Below, in pieces: positions 16,639-16,693 of a stretch of DNA of 16,693 nt. The stretch is from CAYVCG01 sp964449985. GTDB lineage: Bacteria > Bacillota > Clostridia > Lachnospirales > WRAX01. A program made the position numbers and the translations under genes. Where the stretch lies: assembly GCA_964449985.1 (NCBI GenBank), contig CAYVCG010000043.1, positions 1 through 16,693 on the forward strand. The letters run 5' to 3'. The notes beneath the pieces are model-generated. The model made no database searches. It worked only from the letters and a program-made list of their open reading frames with translations, and was not told the origin of the DNA. The first letter of the stretch is position 1. Each line of letters opens with the position of its first letter.

Positions 16639-16667
16639 ATTGTACTACTAAAATAGATATGACCCAA
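16639..16667 (-). promoter_or_regulatory. Candidate promoter of the hydrogenase operon
   Basis: Minus strand: -35 TTGGGT at 16667-16662, a 17-base spacer, then -10 TACAAT at 16644-16639 (five of six). The -35 keeps only the TTG part. It would give a leader of about 75 bases. The surroundings are very AT-rich, so other -10 sites are possible. Confidence 0.45.
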
Positions 16668-16673
16668 AAGAAC

Positions 16674-16693
16674 AAAAAAAGAAACTCTCCCGA
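16674..16693 (-). terminator. Possible right half of a terminator of the gene upstream of the operon
   Basis: On the minus strand the window opens with TCGGGAGAGTTTC followed by seven T. This is the look of the descending arm and U-tract of an intrinsic terminator whose other arm lies outside the window. It would mean the hydrogenase operon starts its own transcript. Half a hairpin cannot be proven. Confidence 0.35.

Noticed and set aside
1..16693. Defence system, CRISPR array, prophage, insertion sequence or RNA gene
   Set aside because: I found no repeat array, transposase, terminal repeats, tRNA cloverleaf or rRNA segment. All coding space is taken by metabolic and carbohydrate genes.

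Overview
The window looks like a contig from an anaerobic, low-GC, Gram-positive bacterium of the Clostridia type. It is probably a metagenome scaffold, since it carries two runs of exactly 100 Ns. The evidence is: strong GGAGG-type ribosome binding sites, sigma-A-like promoters, short intrinsic terminators, large Sec-exported multidomain glycosidases, an NADH-linked [FeFe] hydrogenase operon, and a short-chain dehydrogenase close to Bacillus YhdF/YdaD. All real genes lie on the minus strand, so the map reads right to left. No stretch over 300 bases lacks a gene. I found no tRNA, rRNA, CRISPR array or insertion sequence.

Right block (16554 to 12179): a compact four-gene operon in the order NuoE-like, small [2Fe-2S] protein, NuoF-like flavoprotein, [FeFe] hydrogenase. 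This is the order of hndABCD. All H-cluster and most Fe-S ligands are intact. The flavoprotein lacks the C-terminal 2x[4Fe-4S] domain, and the hydrogenase lacks the C-terminal [2Fe-2S] extension, that are known from the ferredoxin-bifurcating Thermotoga enzyme. The complex may therefore run directly between NADH and H2. A candidate promoter and an imperfect Rex-like site lie upstream.

Middle block (12085 to 9067): two single-gene units, each with its own promoter. The first is a YhdF-like short-chain dehydrogenase interrupted by an assembly gap and followed by a clear terminator. An 18-bp palindrome resembling a clostridial variant cre site overlaps its -35 box. The second is a cytoplasmic GH13 enzyme of the cyclomaltodextrinase/neopullulanase type, also followed by a hairpin terminator.

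Left block (8799 to 1): a promoter with a perfect TTGACA box drives two tightly linked exported enzymes. The first is a DUF5722-type putative glycosidase with carbohydrate-binding-like and Ig-like modules; it is split by the second N gap but best read as one gene. Twenty bases downstream is a very large GH78 alpha-L-rhamnosidase with a discoidin-like module and a long tail that runs off the window. Together they suggest extracellular attack on a rhamnose-containing glycan. The cytoplasmic GH13 enzyme would handle imported alpha-glucans, and the hydrogenase would dispose of fermentation reductant as H2. That metabolic link is inference.

The most interesting points are the domain losses in the hydrogenase complex, the poorly characterised DUF5722 enzyme paired with a rhamnosidase, and three candidate operators. 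I see no wholly new type of system.
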